Assembly (NCBI GenBank): GCA_020028375.1 | Contig: JAHZNX010000048.1 | Span: forward strand, 1 to 10,498 | Direction: 5' to 3' | DNA from: Betaproteobacteria bacterium | GTDB taxonomy: Bacteria; Pseudomonadota; Gammaproteobacteria; Burkholderiales; SG8-41 | Length of the DNA stretch: 10,498 bases | Shown: positions 1 to 6,393 of the stretch, piece by piece | How the letters are laid out: each line of letters begins with the position of its first letter | Position numbering within the stretch: position 1 is the stretch's first letter | Notes under the pieces: generated by a model | What the model saw: only the letters and a program-made list of their open reading frames with translations | Told to the model about the DNA's origin: nothing | Databases searched by the model: none | Translations under genes and position numbers: made by a program

Positions 1-687
1 ATCGCCAAGACCCGCTACATGACGAACGGCCAGATCGCGCTCCCGCTCGTGATCCGCACCGCCAATGGCGCGGGCTCCCGTTTCGGCGCGCAGCACTCGC
101 AGGCGGTGGAGAACTGGGCGATGGCGGTGCCGGGTCTGAAGGTCGTGGCGCCGGCGACGCCCGCCGACGTGAAGGGACTCATCGCGGCCGCGGTGCGCGA
201 TCCTGACCCGGTGCTGGTGTTCGAGCAGAAGTCGCTCTACGGGATGAAGGGCGAGGTGCCCGACGGCGAACACGTGGACGCGCTCGGAAAGGCGAAAGTG
301 TTGCGCCAGGGCAAGGATTGCACCATCGTCGCGCTCGCGCTGATGGTGCACCGGGCGCTCGGTGCGGCCGAGATCCTGGAGAAGGAGCACGGCATCTCGT
401 GCACGGTCGTGGACGTGCGCTCGCTCGTGCCGCTCGATACCCGGACCATACTCGCGGAGGTGTCAAAGACCGGGCGCCTTGTCACGGTGGAAGAGAATCC
501 CCGGCTGTGCGGCTGGGGCGCAGAGATCGCATCCATCGTCGCCGACGAGTGCTTCTGGGACCTCGACGGGCCGATCGTGCGCATCACGACCCCGCACGTG
601 CCGCTGCCCTCGGCCGATACTCTGGAGGACAACACCATCCCGTCGGTCGAGCGCATCGTGCGTGAGATCCGCGAGAAGATAGATTGA
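1..687 (+). CDS. 2-oxoacid dehydrogenase E1 component, beta subunit (3' part, start outside window)
   Basis: This is the beta subunit of a thiamine-diphosphate E1 enzyme (pyruvate, acetoin or branched-chain 2-oxoacid dehydrogenase type). With E1 alpha it decarboxylates a 2-oxo acid and passes the acyl group to the lipoyl arm of E2 in the cytoplasm. The frame is open from base 1, and residues before the first Met (AKTRYMTNGQ) already match the family, so the Met codon at 19 is internal. About 228 of the usual 325-340 residues are present. Family signatures include PLVIRTANGAG, the FGAQHSQ segment, DPVLVFEQKSLYG and the C-terminal transketolase domain with VVDVRSLVPLD, VTVEENPRLCGWGAEI and the ending TIPSVERIVREI. 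The E2 gene lies 117 bases downstream on the same strand, so the two subunits are probably co-transcribed. The exact substrate (pyruvate, acetoin or other) cannot be decided from this fragment. The family call is firm. Confidence 0.93.
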   Translation: MAKTRYMTNGQIALPLVIRTANGAGSRFGAQHSQAVENWAMAVPGLKVVAPATPADVKGLIAAAVRDPDPVLVFEQKSLYGMKGEVPDGEHVDALGKAKVLRQGKDCTIVALALMVHRALGAAEILEKEHGISCTVVDVRSLVPLDTRTILAEVSKTGRLVTVEENPRLCGWGAEIASIVADECFWDLDGPIVRITTPHVPLPSADTLEDNTIPSVERIVREIREKID

Positions 688-782
688 ACCGCCAAGCCGC
701 CAAAGAGCCTTCAACTGCAGCATGGATTCGAGGTGGTTTTTCCGGATTTTTTATTTGAATGCCTTTTGGTGTCTTGGCGGTT
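687..782. repeat. Intergenic palindromic repeat, family 1, copy 1 (AACCGCCAAG ends)
   Basis: The gap between E1 beta and E2 is mostly one long imperfect inverted repeat. The left arm (687-714) begins AACCGCCAAGCCGCCAA and the right arm (755-782) ends GTCTTGGCGGTT. Folded together, 23 of 28 positions are Watson-Crick complementary by my count, around a loop of about 40 bases that is AT-richer than the surroundings. The left arm starts on the last base of the E1 beta stop codon, and the right arm ends 22 bases before the E2 start. A second copy lies at 2028-2108. Within the operon mRNA it would form a hairpin. It has no U-tract expected of an intrinsic terminator. Confidence 0.85.
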
Positions 783-804
783 AATTGATTTTGGGGGTTA
801 GTCG

Positions 805-2028
805 ATGGATGTAGTAATGCCGCAACTGGGGGAGACGGTCGCCGAGGGCACGGTCACCAAGTGGTACAAGAAGGTCGGCGATGCGGTGAAGGCCGACGAG
901 GCCCTCTTCGACGTCGAGACCGACAAGGTCAGCACCGAGATTCCCGCGCCGGTCGCCGGCGTGATCGCGGAAATCCTCGTTCAGGAAGGCGCGACCGCCA
1001 AGGTCGGGACGCGGCTCGCGGTGATCCGCGAGGCCGGCGGCCAGGCGGCGCGGCCCGCGGCGGCGGCGGTTGCCGCCCCAGCGGCGGCGTCGGTTTCAGC
1101 CGGCAGCGCCGCTTCTGCACCCGGCGATGCGCGCACGCGCTTGTCGCCGGTCGTGAGCCGGCTCATCGCGGAGCACGGCCTGGATGCACGCACCATCACC
1201 GGCACCGGGCGCGATGGCCGCATTACGCGCGAGGACGTGCTGGCGCATGTCGCGCAGCGCGGAACCGCGCGACCCGCCGCCCGCACCCAGGAGCCCGCGC
1301 CGTACGCGGTCGCCGGCGCGGAATCCGTGCCGCTCACCGGCATCCGCAAGCGCACCGCCGAGCACATGGCGAAATCCTGGGCGACGGTGCCGCACGTGAT
1401 GCAAGCGGTGGAAGCCGATTTTTCGGGGGTGGACCGGGCCCGCCGCCCGGCGGCGGAGCAGTGGAAGCAGCGCGAGGGATTCGCGCTTACGTACCTTCCC
1501 TTCATCGCCCGCGCCGTGACGGCCGCGCTCGCCAGGTATCCCCGGTTGAACGCGAGCTTCGGCGGCGACCACCTGGTCCTGCACCGGCGCGTCAATCTCG
1601 GCATCGCGGTGGATCTCGAGCGCGAGGGTCTGCTGGTTCCCGTGGTGAAGGACGCGTCGGCGAAATCGCTGGTCGAGCTCGCGCGCGCGATCAACGATCT
1701 CGCCGCGCGCGCGCGGGAGCACCGGCTCAAGCCCGACGACATGACCGAGGGCACCTATACCATCACCAACAACGGCGCGGGGGGCACGCTCGTCACCGCG
1801 GCCATCATCAACACCCCCCAGGTCGCGATCCTCTCCACCGATGCCGTGCGCAAGCGCGCGGTGGTGGTCGAAAGCGGCGGGAAAGACGAGGTTGCCGTGC
1901 GGCCGGTGGGCGTGCTCGCGCAAAGCTTCGACCACCGCGCGGTGGACGGCGCCTATTCCGCGGCGTTCCTGCAGGAAGTGAAGACCATCATCGAGACCCG
2001 CGACTGGCAGCTGGAGATCAAAGATTGA
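805..2028 (+). CDS. 2-oxoacid dehydrogenase E2, dihydrolipoyl acyltransferase
   Basis: This is the core acyltransferase of the 2-oxoacid dehydrogenase complex. It takes the acyl group from E1 on a swinging lipoyl arm and transfers it to CoA. Domain order over 407 residues: a lipoyl domain at about 2-78 with the lipoylation motif DVETDKVS (Lys41), an Ala/Pro-rich linker at about 80-108, the peripheral subunit-binding domain at about 112-149 (SPVVSRLIAEHGLD, GRDGRITREDVL), a second linker, and the catalytic domain from about 174. The catalytic signature SFDHRAVDG gives His377 and Asp381. Length and layout are normal for a single-lipoyl E2. The ATG at 805 begins exactly at the conserved lipoyl start (MDVVMPQLGETVAEG), with a G-run at 793-797 as a possible ribosome-binding site. 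The upstream partner is E1 beta. No E3 gene is present, so E3 may be shared with another complex. Substrate is undetermined. Confidence 0.95.
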   Translation: MDVVMPQLGETVAEGTVTKWYKKVGDAVKADEALFDVETDKVSTEIPAPVAGVIAEILVQEGATAKVGTRLAVIREAGGQAARPAAAAVAAPAAASVSAGSAASAPGDARTRLSPVVSRLIAEHGLDARTITGTGRDGRITREDVLAHVAQRGTARPAARTQEPAPYAVAGAESVPLTGIRKRTAEHMAKSWATVPHVMQAVEADFSGVDRARRPAAEQWKQREGFALTYLPFIARAVTAALARYPRLNASFGGDHLVLHRRVNLGIAVDLEREGLLVPVVKDASAKSLVELARAINDLAARAREHRLKPDDMTEGTYTITNNGAGGTLVTAAIINTPQVAILSTDAVRKRAVVVESGGKDEVAVRPVGVLAQSFDHRAVDGAYSAAFLQEVKTIIETRDWQLEIKD

Positions 2029-2108
2029 ACCGCCAAGACGCCAAGGAGCATTCAAATGCGATTCGGGCAATTGAATGTTCTTGAATGCATTTTGGCGGCT
2101 TGGCGGTT
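2028..2108. repeat. Intergenic palindromic repeat, family 1, copy 2
   Basis: This is the second copy of the element seen at 687-782. The left arm (2028-2055) begins AACCGCCAAGACGCCAAGG and ends GCATTCAA. The right arm (2081-2108) begins TTGAATGC and ends GGCTTGGCGGTT. I count 24 of 28 complementary positions around a 25-base loop. As in copy 1, the left arm starts on the final A of the upstream stop codon. The two copies also share bases just before the arm, AGATTGAACCGCCAAG at 681-696 and 2022-2037, so both genes end in Asp-stop. The right arm ends 24 bases before the next ATG. The loops differ, so the ends are what is conserved. Confidence 0.88.
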
Positions 2109-2121
2109 GGACATTTCTCTC

Positions 2122-2126
2122 GAGGA
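2122..2126 (+). promoter_or_regulatory. Ribosome binding site deciding the dehydrogenase start
   Basis: GAGGA lies six bases before the ATG at 2133 and supports that codon over the in-frame ATG at 2142, which would be too far away. Confidence 0.6.
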
Positions 2127-2132
2127 TAGACG

Positions 2133-3062
2133 ATGGCAAATATGAAAGCGCACCGGCTGGGCTGGATCGGCATCGGCCGCATGGGCTACGCGATGGCCGA
2201 GCGGCTGGCAAAGGCGGGATGCGACATTACCGTGTGGAACCGCACCCGCAACAAGGCCGAGCCGCTGGCGAAATCCGGTGCGAAGATCGCGAATTCGCTC
2301 GCCGATCTCGCGGCGTGTGACATCGTGTTCACGATGGTCTCGACCGGCAAGGACGTGAAGGAGGTGCTGTTCGGGGCGGACGGCGTCACTTCGAAGGGAA
2401 GAGCGCCGAAGATCGTGGTGGACTCGTCCTCGATCTCGCTCGAGGAGTCGGCGGAAATCCGGGGCAAGCTCGGCAAGCAGGGCGTCAAGATGCTGGCGGC
2501 ACCGGTGTCGGGCAACGACAAGGTGGTCAAAGCCGGCAAACTGATGTTCGTCGTCTCCGGCGCTCAGGCCGCCTACGACACCGCGCGGCCCTACCTCGAC
2601 CTCTTGGGGCGGGGCTCGAGCTACGTCGGGGAAGGGGAGCTCGCGCGCATCGCCAAGATCTGCCACAACGTGTATCTCAGCGTCGTCATCCAGTCGCTGT
2701 GCGAGATCACCGTGCTCGCGCAGAAGGCGGGCATGCCGCGCCACGCGTTCCTCGACTTCATGAACAACAGCATCTTCGGCTGCATGTTCACGCGCTACAA
2801 GACGCCGGCGCTGGTGAACCTCGACTTCCACGTCACGTTCACCCCCGAGCTGCTGCGCAAGGACATCGAACTCGGCCTCGCGGCGGGCAGGGAATTCGGG
2901 GTGCCGATGCCGCTTGCCTCAGTGACGCGCGACATCGTGCAGACGTTGATCGGCAACGGCTATACTGACAAGGATTTTGCGGCGCTGCTGCTGCTGCAGG
3001 CGAAGGCCTCCGGCATCGAGCTCGCGCCCGAGCACGTGGAAGTGAGCGACGGGCTGTCGTGA
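2133..3062 (+). CDS. NAD(P)-dependent beta-hydroxyacid dehydrogenase (3-hydroxyisobutyrate dehydrogenase superfamily)
   Basis: This is a cytoplasmic oxidoreductase of the 6-phosphogluconate/3-hydroxyisobutyrate dehydrogenase superfamily. Family members oxidise beta-hydroxyacids or reduce the matching semialdehydes. The N-terminal Rossmann fold has the dinucleotide motif GWIGIGRMG at about residues 10-18, followed by VWNRT at 34-38, where an Arg after Asn would fit NADP(H) preference (inference). The substrate loop APVSGND is at 123-129. The catalytic region GELARIAKICHNV gives Lys175 and Asn179, matching the Lys and Asn spaced four apart in the family. The all-alpha C-terminal domain follows. 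Length (309) is normal. The loop has SGN where most relatives have SGG, so the substrate may not be 3-hydroxyisobutyrate. The gene follows E2 after repeat copy 2 and is followed 25 bases later by the binding-protein gene, which suggests one operon. Confidence 0.9.
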   Translation: MANMKAHRLGWIGIGRMGYAMAERLAKAGCDITVWNRTRNKAEPLAKSGAKIANSLADLAACDIVFTMVSTGKDVKEVLFGADGVTSKGRAPKIVVDSSSISLEESAEIRGKLGKQGVKMLAAPVSGNDKVVKAGKLMFVVSGAQAAYDTARPYLDLLGRGSSYVGEGELARIAKICHNVYLSVVIQSLCEITVLAQKAGMPRHAFLDFMNNSIFGCMFTRYKTPALVNLDFHVTFTPELLRKDIELGLAAGREFGVPMPLASVTRDIVQTLIGNGYTDKDFAALLLLQAKASGIELAPEHVEVSDGLS

Positions 3063-3076
3063 GTGTTTATCGATAG

Positions 3077-3082
3077 AGGAGG
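3077..3082 (+). promoter_or_regulatory. Strong Shine-Dalgarno sequence of the binding-protein gene
   Basis: A perfect AGGAGG ends five bases before the ATG at 3088. It is the strongest ribosome site in the + strand cluster, consistent with high demand for a periplasmic binding protein. Confidence 0.75.
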
Positions 3083-3087
3083 GCGGC

Positions 3088-4050
3088 ATGAAGAACCTTA
3101 CAAGAATCCTGGCGTTGGCGTTGGCCGCAGTTGCCCTGCAGGCCGGGGCCCAGAATTACCCCACGCGGCCGGTGCGCGCGATCATCGCCTTCCCGGCCGG
3201 CAGCGCCACCGACATCATCGGCCGCGTCATAACGGCAAAGGTGTCTGAAATCTGGGGTCAGACGGTGGTGGCGGACAACCGCGGCGGCGCGGGCGGCTCG
3301 ATCGCCTCGGCGATCGCGGCGAAGGCGGCGCCCGACGGCTACACGCTCATCATCAACTCCAACGCTCACGTGGTGAATCCCTCCATGTGGGTCAAGCTGC
3401 CCTACGACACGCTCAAGGACTTCGTGGACATCATGCCGCTGGTGGGGCAGCCCAACGTGATGGTGGTCGGCCCTGCCTCGAAGCTGAAGACATTCGGAGA
3501 TTTCCTGGCCTTCGCGAAGGCAAACCCGGGCAAGATCAACTTCGCCTTCGCCGGCCTCGGCAGCGGCACGCACCTGAACAGCGAGAAATTGAAGCTCGAC
3601 GCCAAGATCGACTTCACGCTCGTGTCGTACAAGGGCTCCGCGGACGCGATTACCGACGTCGTGGGCGGCCGGGTGGATACCTATTTCTCGCCGATCTCGG
3701 CTGGCCTGCCGTTCATCCAGGCGGGGAAGCTGCGGGCGCTGGCCATCACCTCGGCCAAGCGCTCGAGCCAGCTCCCAGATGTGCCCACCATCGCGGAGTC
3801 GGGGGTGCCCAACTTCGAGTACATCCTGTGGTTCGGGCTGTGGGGCCCGGCCGGAATTCCCAACCCTATCGTGAGCAAGATCCGCAAGGACTTCGGCGCG
3901 GCGCTGCAGGACAAATCGGTGCGCGAGAAGCTCGCGACGCTGGGCAACGACGTCATCGTCATGCCTCCGGCGCAATTCCGGAAACACGTGGAAAACCAGA
4001 TCGCGGAGACCAAGGTCATCTTCAAGGCTGCCGGGATCAAGCCCCAATAA
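3088..4050 (+). CDS. Bug-type (TctC family) tripartite tricarboxylate transporter substrate-binding protein
   Basis: This is a periplasmic solute-binding protein that captures carboxylates or related small molecules. It normally works with the TctA/TctB membrane pair, although Burkholderiales genomes carry many orphan copies without them (established knowledge). Residues 1-21 form a classic signal peptide: KNLTR, a hydrophobic Leu/Ala core, and AGA before QNYP, so cleavage is likely after Ala21. The mature start YPTRPVRAIIAFPAGSATD is the family signature, with the ligand loop at about 34-42. ADNRGGAGGSIASAIAAKA and PDGYTLIINSN follow, then the second lobe. Length (320) is usual. No membrane subunits are in the window, so its transporter partner, if any, is elsewhere. 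Its position between catabolic dehydrogenases suggests it binds the substrate of this pathway; the ligand itself cannot be read from sequence. Confidence 0.94.
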   Translation: MKNLTRILALALAAVALQAGAQNYPTRPVRAIIAFPAGSATDIIGRVITAKVSEIWGQTVVADNRGGAGGSIASAIAAKAAPDGYTLIINSNAHVVNPSMWVKLPYDTLKDFVDIMPLVGQPNVMVVGPASKLKTFGDFLAFAKANPGKINFAFAGLGSGTHLNSEKLKLDAKIDFTLVSYKGSADAITDVVGGRVDTYFSPISAGLPFIQAGKLRALAITSAKRSSQLPDVPTIAESGVPNFEYILWFGLWGPAGIPNPIVSKIRKDFGAALQDKSVREKLATLGNDVIVMPPAQFRKHVENQIAETKVIFKAAGIKPQ

Positions 4051-4051
4051 G

Positions 4052-4139
4052 ATCAGCTATCAGCTATCAGCGATCAGCCCTCAGCCAGAGCACGACGTGA
4101 TTCAGGCTGTACGCCGATCGCTGAAGGCTGACAGCTGAA
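4052..4139. repeat. Palindromic pair of heptanucleotide arrays (NTCAGCN)
   Basis: The gap between the binding protein and the aldo/keto reductase is almost wholly repeat. Five direct heptads run from 4052 to 4086, with consensus ATCAGCN. On the opposite strand five more degenerate heptads run from 4139 back to 4105 (TTCAGCT, GTCAGCC, TTCAGCG, ATCGGCG, TACAGCC). The two arrays therefore face each other, and bases 4053-4075 and 4116-4138 are complementary at 20 of 23 positions by my count. The left array starts one base after the stop codon, and the right array ends five bases before the next ATG. No Shine-Dalgarno sequence is visible for the downstream gene. Confidence 0.85.
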
Positions 4140-4144
4140 TTCAG

Positions 4145-5131
4145 ATGAAATACCGCCAGCTGGGCAAAAACGGCCCGCGCGTGTCCGCGATCAGCATGGG
4201 ACGCGGGAGCCAGTCGATCAAGCTCGACGACGGGCCGATGGTGCAGTCCTTCAACACGACCATCCGCCGCGCGTTCGATCTGGGCATCAACTTCTTCGAT
4301 TCGTCGGACGCCTACTGGGGAACGCGCCACGAGGTGCTGCTCGGCCGTGCCGTCAAGAGCTTCCGCGATAAGGTGATGGTCTCGAGCAAGTTCGGCAACA
4401 TCGACCTGCCGGACGGGAAGAAAGCGACCAACGGCCGTCCCGAGTACGTTCAGCAGTGCTGCGAGGCGAGCTTGAAGCGCATGGATGTGGACGTGATCGA
4501 CGTCTTCTACCTGCACCGCGTCGATCCGGCGGTGCCGATCGAGGAGACGGTCGGCGCGATGGCGCGCTTGATCGAGCAGGGCAAGGTGCGCTGGATCGGC
4601 GTGTGCGAAGCGGGGCCGGACACCCTGCGGCGCGCGCACCGTGCCCATCCCGTCGCTGCGCTGCAGACCGAGTACTCGCTGTGGTACCGAGAGGTGGAGC
4701 GCGATATCATCCCGGTGTGCCGGGAGCTCGGCATCGGCTACGTCGCCTATGCGCCGCTCGGCAGGGGACTTCTCACGGGCAGGATCAAGACTGTGGACGA
4801 TCTTGCGCCCGGCGACCGCAGGCGCCGCCACCCGCGCTTCCAGCCCGAGAACCTTGCGCGCAACGTGAAGCTGGTGGAGGAGCTGGAGGCGATGGCGCGG
4901 GGACAGGGCGTGACGGCGGCGCAACTCGCGCTCGCGTGGCTACTCGCCCAGGGCGAGGATATCGTGCCGATACCCGGCACCCATCACGTGAAGAACCTGG
5001 AATTGAATGCCGCCGCCGCCGACATCCGCCTCTCGCCGGAGAAAGTGGCGCGCCTCGGGGAGATCTTTGCCATTGGCGCGGGCGCGGGCAAGCGTTATGG
5101 CGACAATGTGCTAAAGGGCGTCGGCATCTAG
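4145..5131 (+). CDS. Aldo/keto reductase
   Basis: This is a cytoplasmic NADPH-type oxidoreductase with a TIM-barrel fold, interconverting carbonyls and alcohols. The catalytic tetrad is complete: Asp52 and Tyr57 in NFFDSSDAYWG, Lys82 in VSSKFG and His124 in FYLHRVD. The cofactor-binding half has AALQTEYSLWYRE, YVAYAPLGRGLLTG (about 200-213) and the late motif VPIPGTHHVKNLELN. Length (328) is usual. The layout resembles the AKR family of YajO/YakC-like bacterial reductases, but I cannot assign a subfamily. The ATG at 4145 matches the conserved N-terminus MKYRQLGKNGPRVSAI. There is no clear ribosome-binding site, since the repeat array runs to five bases before the start. It is followed 19 bases later by the alpha-hydroxy-acid oxidase, so the two are probably co-transcribed. 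It may reduce or oxidise an aldehyde or ketone intermediate of the pathway (inference). Confidence 0.92.
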   Translation: MKYRQLGKNGPRVSAISMGRGSQSIKLDDGPMVQSFNTTIRRAFDLGINFFDSSDAYWGTRHEVLLGRAVKSFRDKVMVSSKFGNIDLPDGKKATNGRPEYVQQCCEASLKRMDVDVIDVFYLHRVDPAVPIEETVGAMARLIEQGKVRWIGVCEAGPDTLRRAHRAHPVAALQTEYSLWYREVERDIIPVCRELGIGYVAYAPLGRGLLTGRIKTVDDLAPGDRRRRHPRFQPENLARNVKLVEELEAMARGQGVTAAQLALAWLLAQGEDIVPIPGTHHVKNLELNAAAADIRLSPEKVARLGEIFAIGAGAGKRYGDNVLKGVGI

Positions 5132-5150
5132 CCGCACCCATTCCTTCCCC

Positions 5151-6305
5151 ATGGCAAAGTCCGCAGGCAAGGCACCCGGAACGCCGCAGAAAGAGAATCC
5201 GCGCAAGTACCCGCGCATCGACGAGCGCGTGGCAGAGAATTTCGTGTCGCTTCAGGAAATCGTGGCGACGGCGCGGCGCAATCTGCCGCAGGACCTGTGG
5301 GATCACCTTTCCGGGGGTTCGGACTCCGAGACGACGCTGCTTCGCAACCGCCAGGCGCTCGACAGCCTGGCGCTGCGCCAGCGCGTGCTGGTGGACGTGC
5401 GCAATATCGACATTACGACGACGCTGCTGGGGCAGAAGCTCGCGAGCCCCGTCTTCCTCGCGCCGGTCGGCGGCTTCGTAGGATTCGCGCATCCGGAAGG
5501 CGCCTGCAACGTCGCGCGGGCGGCGGTGGCGCACGGCACGACGGCCTTCATCAGCACCGCGGCGAAGCCGAGCCTCGAGGCCGCAGCGGCTGCGGTCAAG
5601 GAGCCGCTCATCTTCCAGCTCTACGTGCGGGCCGACCGCAAATGGGTGGCGGACATCCTCGACCGCGCGAGGGCCGCGGGCTATCGGGCGCTATGCGTGT
5701 GCGTGGACCGGAACTACTACGGCCGCCGCGAGCGAGACATCATCGCCCGCGCCAACGTGCGCGAGGGGTTCGGCAATCCCAGCTTCCAGATGGCGCTCAA
5801 CTGGAAGGACCTCGTCTGGATGAAGAGCCACTGGAAGGTACCGCTGATCGTGAAGGGCGTCGCTACCGCGGAGGACGCGCGCCTGTCGGTCGAGCACGGC
5901 GCCGACGTTGTCTACGTCTCCAACCACGGCGGGAGGCAGCTCGACCACGCCCAGGGCACCATCGAAGTACTGCCGGAAGTGGTCGCCGCCGTGGACGGCC
6001 GCGCCGAGATACTTTGGGATGGCGGCGTGCTGCGCGGCACCGACGTCGTGAAGGCGCTCTGCCTCGGCGCGCGCGCGGTCGGCGTCGGCAAGCTCCTCGG
6101 CTGGGCCCTGGCAGCGGCAGGCGAGGCGGGCCTGAAGCGCATGCTCGAGTTGATGGACGTGGAAATCCGCACGGCGATGGGCCTGATGGGCGTCACCTCC
6201 CTCGCGCAACTGAACCCCTCCTGGGTGCGGCAGGCAGCGCCGGTACGCCCGGCGAGCCAGACCAACGCCTATCCGTGGTTCGAGGAGCGGCATCACAGGA
6301 AGTAA
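5151..6305 (+). CDS. FMN-dependent alpha-hydroxy-acid oxidase/dehydrogenase
   Basis: This is a flavoprotein of the glycolate oxidase, lactate dehydrogenase and mandelate dehydrogenase family. It oxidises a 2-hydroxy acid to a 2-oxo acid. Most active-site residues are visible by comparison with spinach glycolate oxidase: Tyr158 in FQLYV, Asp186 in VCVDRNYYGRRE, Arg193, Lys235 in VKGV, and His259 and Arg262 in VSNHGGRQLD. The FMN phosphate region has WDGGVLRGTDV and AVGVGKLLG, where Lys replaces the usual Arg. The N-terminal motif is DLWDHLSGGSDSETT, so His52 stands where the substrate-binding Tyr24 is found. Length is 384. There is no N-terminal membrane segment, so the enzyme is probably soluble. 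No strong ribosome site precedes the ATG, so translation may be coupled to the reductase gene 19 bases upstream. Its 2-oxo acid product would suit the E1/E2 complex encoded upstream (inference). Confidence 0.93.
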   Translation: MAKSAGKAPGTPQKENPRKYPRIDERVAENFVSLQEIVATARRNLPQDLWDHLSGGSDSETTLLRNRQALDSLALRQRVLVDVRNIDITTTLLGQKLASPVFLAPVGGFVGFAHPEGACNVARAAVAHGTTAFISTAAKPSLEAAAAAVKEPLIFQLYVRADRKWVADILDRARAAGYRALCVCVDRNYYGRRERDIIARANVREGFGNPSFQMALNWKDLVWMKSHWKVPLIVKGVATAEDARLSVEHGADVVYVSNHGGRQLDHAQGTIEVLPEVVAAVDGRAEILWDGGVLRGTDVVKALCLGARAVGVGKLLGWALAAAGEAGLKRMLELMDVEIRTAMGLMGVTSLAQLNPSWVRQAAPVRPASQTNAYPWFEERHHRK

Positions 6306-6329
6306 TGACTGACGACGGGTGAGCAACGC

Positions 6330-6358
6330 TGGACGCTCGCAGAGGCCTCAGGTATGAT
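6330..6358 (+). promoter_or_regulatory. Predicted sigma-70 promoter of the toxin-antitoxin module
   Basis: TGGACG (6330-6335, four of six matches to the -35 consensus) and TATGAT (6353-6358, five of six to the -10) are 17 bases apart. Transcription would begin near 6365, inside the perfect palindrome at 6358-6377. This arrangement fits autorepression by the antitoxin. It separates this module from the upstream operon. Prediction by eye only. Confidence 0.5.
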
Positions 6359-6377
6359 TGACCAGAATTCTGGTCAA
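6358..6377. promoter_or_regulatory. Perfect 20-bp palindrome, likely antitoxin operator
   Basis: TTGACCAGAATTCTGGTCAA is a perfect inverted repeat with no spacer. It overlaps the end of the predicted -10 box and the likely transcription start, and sits 16 bases before the antitoxin ATG. Phd/YefM antitoxins bind palindromes at their own promoters (established), so this is the obvious operator. Direct binding is inferred. Confidence 0.75.
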
Positions 6378-6393
6378 CTTGAAAACCGTGCAA

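Noticed and set aside
687..782. Intrinsic terminator between E1 beta and E2
   Set aside because: The stem is long and imperfect with a 40-base loop and no T-run after the right arm, and ending transcription between two subunits of one complex would be unexpected.
1096..2211. Long minus-strand open frame (371 codons) opposite E2
   Set aside because: It lies antisense to a certain E2 gene, crosses the repeat element, and its translation is Arg/Ala/Gly-rich without recognisable motifs, as expected from codon bias in GC-rich genes.
2052..2831. Minus-strand open frame (259 codons) opposite the beta-hydroxyacid dehydrogenase
   Set aside because: Antisense shadow; composition (His, Arg, Asp, Val) is typical of reversed GC-rich coding sequence.
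3067..4047. Minus-strand open frame (326 codons) opposite the binding-protein gene
   Set aside because: Exact antisense shadow of a certain gene, with Arg/His/Asp-rich low-quality composition and no ribosome site.
4052..4139. CRISPR array
   Set aside because: Units are 7 bases and contiguous, with no spacers of regular length and no cas genes nearby.
6358..6393. Upstream extension of the antitoxin start
   Set aside because: It would place the palindromic operator and likely transcription start inside the coding region; the conserved N-terminus begins at 6394.
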